DNA of 64,000 nt from Pseudomonas sp. GGS8 (GTDB taxonomy: Bacteria > Pseudomonadota > Gammaproteobacteria > Pseudomonadales > Pseudomonadaceae). The stretch lies in NCBI RefSeq assembly GCF_024168645.1, contig NZ_JALJWF010000001.1:5707501-5771500 (forward strand), given 5' to 3'. A program made the translations under genes and the position numbers. Shown here piece by piece: positions 63,313 through 64,000 of the stretch. The first letter of the stretch is position 1; each line of letters starts with the position of its first letter. Under the pieces are notes generated by a model, which was given only the letters and a program-made list of their open reading frames with translations, searched no databases and was not told the origin of the DNA.

Positions 63313-63454
63313 GGGTCTGTACGAACAGTCGCCGAGTGGCGATCAGGCAAGGCAAATACAGGCGAAGAAGCGGAGTTTACGGCTTGTAAATGAGCATTCC
63401 GAGCCTGTTTTTAACGCAGCATGATCGACACGCAGGCAGTATTCGTACAGAGCC
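63313..63454. repeat. MITE-like element, full copy
   Basis: This 142-base element is bounded by GGGTCTGTACGAA and TTCGTACAGAGCC. It has an internal hairpin CGCCGAGTGGCG near the left end and no coding capacity. The inverted-repeat ends suggest mobilisation in trans by a transposase. Confidence 0.75.
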
Positions 63455-63509
63455 TTAATATACCCGCCACCTCCCCCACGGTTCGATACGCCATGAGCGC
63501 AATTCCTCA

Positions 63510-64000
63510 ATGAGTCAGCTCTGGATCGATATCACCATCGGCGCTCTGACCTTTGCGCTGATCATCGCGCTGATCTGGCGCGATCGTTCGCTGCAAAAGC
63601 AGTTGGCCGAGTGCCGTGCGCTGATCGACAGCCTCACCGAGGGACAAAGCATCCACCAGGAAGGCGACGCCGAACGCTTCAAACGCAGCCAATACTTCGC
63701 CCGCATCGGCACCTGGGACTGGGAGGTCGATACCGACAAACTCTATTGGTCGGACGCGATCTACGGCATGTTCGGGTTCAATATCGGCGAGGTGACGCCC
63801 TCCTACGCCCTGTTCTGTTCCTGCGTACACCCGGACGACCGGGCCAAGGTCCGCGCCGGTGAACTGCGTTGTCTGGAAACCGGCGAAAATCACGACGAGG
63901 AATACCGCGTAGTCTGGCCGGATGGCAGTATCCGCTGGCTACGGGAAACCGGCAATGTGGTCAAGAATGAGCATGACGCAACGATCAAGATGATGGGCGT
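63510..64000 (+). CDS. PAS-domain signalling protein, N-terminal part
   Basis: The gene runs off the window end; about 163 residues are visible from the ATG at 63510. One N-terminal membrane segment (ITIGALTFALIIALIW) and a short helix are followed by a PAS domain of the PAS_3 type (FARIGTWDWEVDTDKLYWSD, HPDDRAKV, EEYRVVWPDGSIRWLRE). Such architectures usually end in GGDEF/EAL or kinase domains, which cannot be seen here. Confidence 0.8.
   Translation, partial: MSQLWIDITIGALTFALIIALIWRDRSLQKQLAECRALIDSLTEGQSIHQEGDAERFKRSQYFARIGTWDWEVDTDKLYWSDAIYGMFGFNIGEVTPSYALFCSCVHPDDRAKVRAGELRCLETGENHDEEYRVVWPDGSIRWLRETGNVVKNEHDATIKMMG

Overview
The window is a chromosomal segment of a Pseudomonas, most likely from the P. 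fluorescens group. The evidence is gene content that matches that genus (bkd operon with bkdR, the exa/ped quinoprotein cluster, nosP-nahK, dmeR-dmeF, an S-type pyocin-like toxin) and many intergenic REP/BIME palindromes of the TGTGGGAGCGGGCTTGCCCG and GTGGCGAGGGGGCTTGCCCC types. No rRNA, tRNA, complete insertion sequence or CRISPR array was seen. Everything here was read by eye; no database search was run.

Layout. 1-7 kb: the 3' end of preA (pyrimidine reduction), a TetR regulator, copCD, an EmrAB-like efflux pair and an exported polysaccharide-deacetylase-like protein with a frameshift in its signal peptide. 7-31 kb: a large PQQ/alcohol oxidation region. It holds ercS-ercA, pqqABCE (with no pqqD), an aldehyde dehydrogenase, a PedH-type quinoprotein alcohol dehydrogenase carrying the extra aspartate of lanthanide enzymes, the quinoprotein relay genes and cytochrome c550. 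Divergent from these are the PQQ-associated ABC system, a CxxxCW protein, a LuxR-type response regulator, nahK-nosP and a porin.

31.5-45.5 kb: the most interesting part, a compact hybrid NRPS/PKS cluster set between the porin and a sulfur-detoxification pair, with A+T-richer flanks. Seven minus-strand genes lie end to end: crotonyl-CoA carboxylase/reductase, A-PCP, KS-AT-KR-ACP-C, type II thioesterase, a cytoplasmic class A beta-lactamase-like protein, a methyltransferase and an MFS exporter. The ten-residue code read from the A domain is DVQLIAHVVK, the classical proline code. A second-type prolyl-tRNA synthetase lies convergent at the distal end behind its own sigma70-like promoter. Together these suggest a proline-derived polyketide whose target may be prolyl-tRNA synthetase, with the extra enzyme giving self-resistance.

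46-64 kb: tauE/blh sulfur genes, bkdR and the bkdA1-bkdA2-bkdB-lpdV operon followed by ilvE (branched-chain amino acid catabolism), LysR/LysE-type genes, an ArsR-like regulator beside a P450, dmeR-dmeF cobalt/nickel efflux, and a colicin E3-like RNase toxin with candidate immunity genes. The end of the window has an FKBP isomerase, a small membrane protein flanked by two MITE-like repeats, and the start of a PAS-domain signalling protein.

Two genes (the deacetylase and the CCR) are broken by one-base length changes in C/G homopolymers. Sequencing error should be excluded before either is called a pseudogene.
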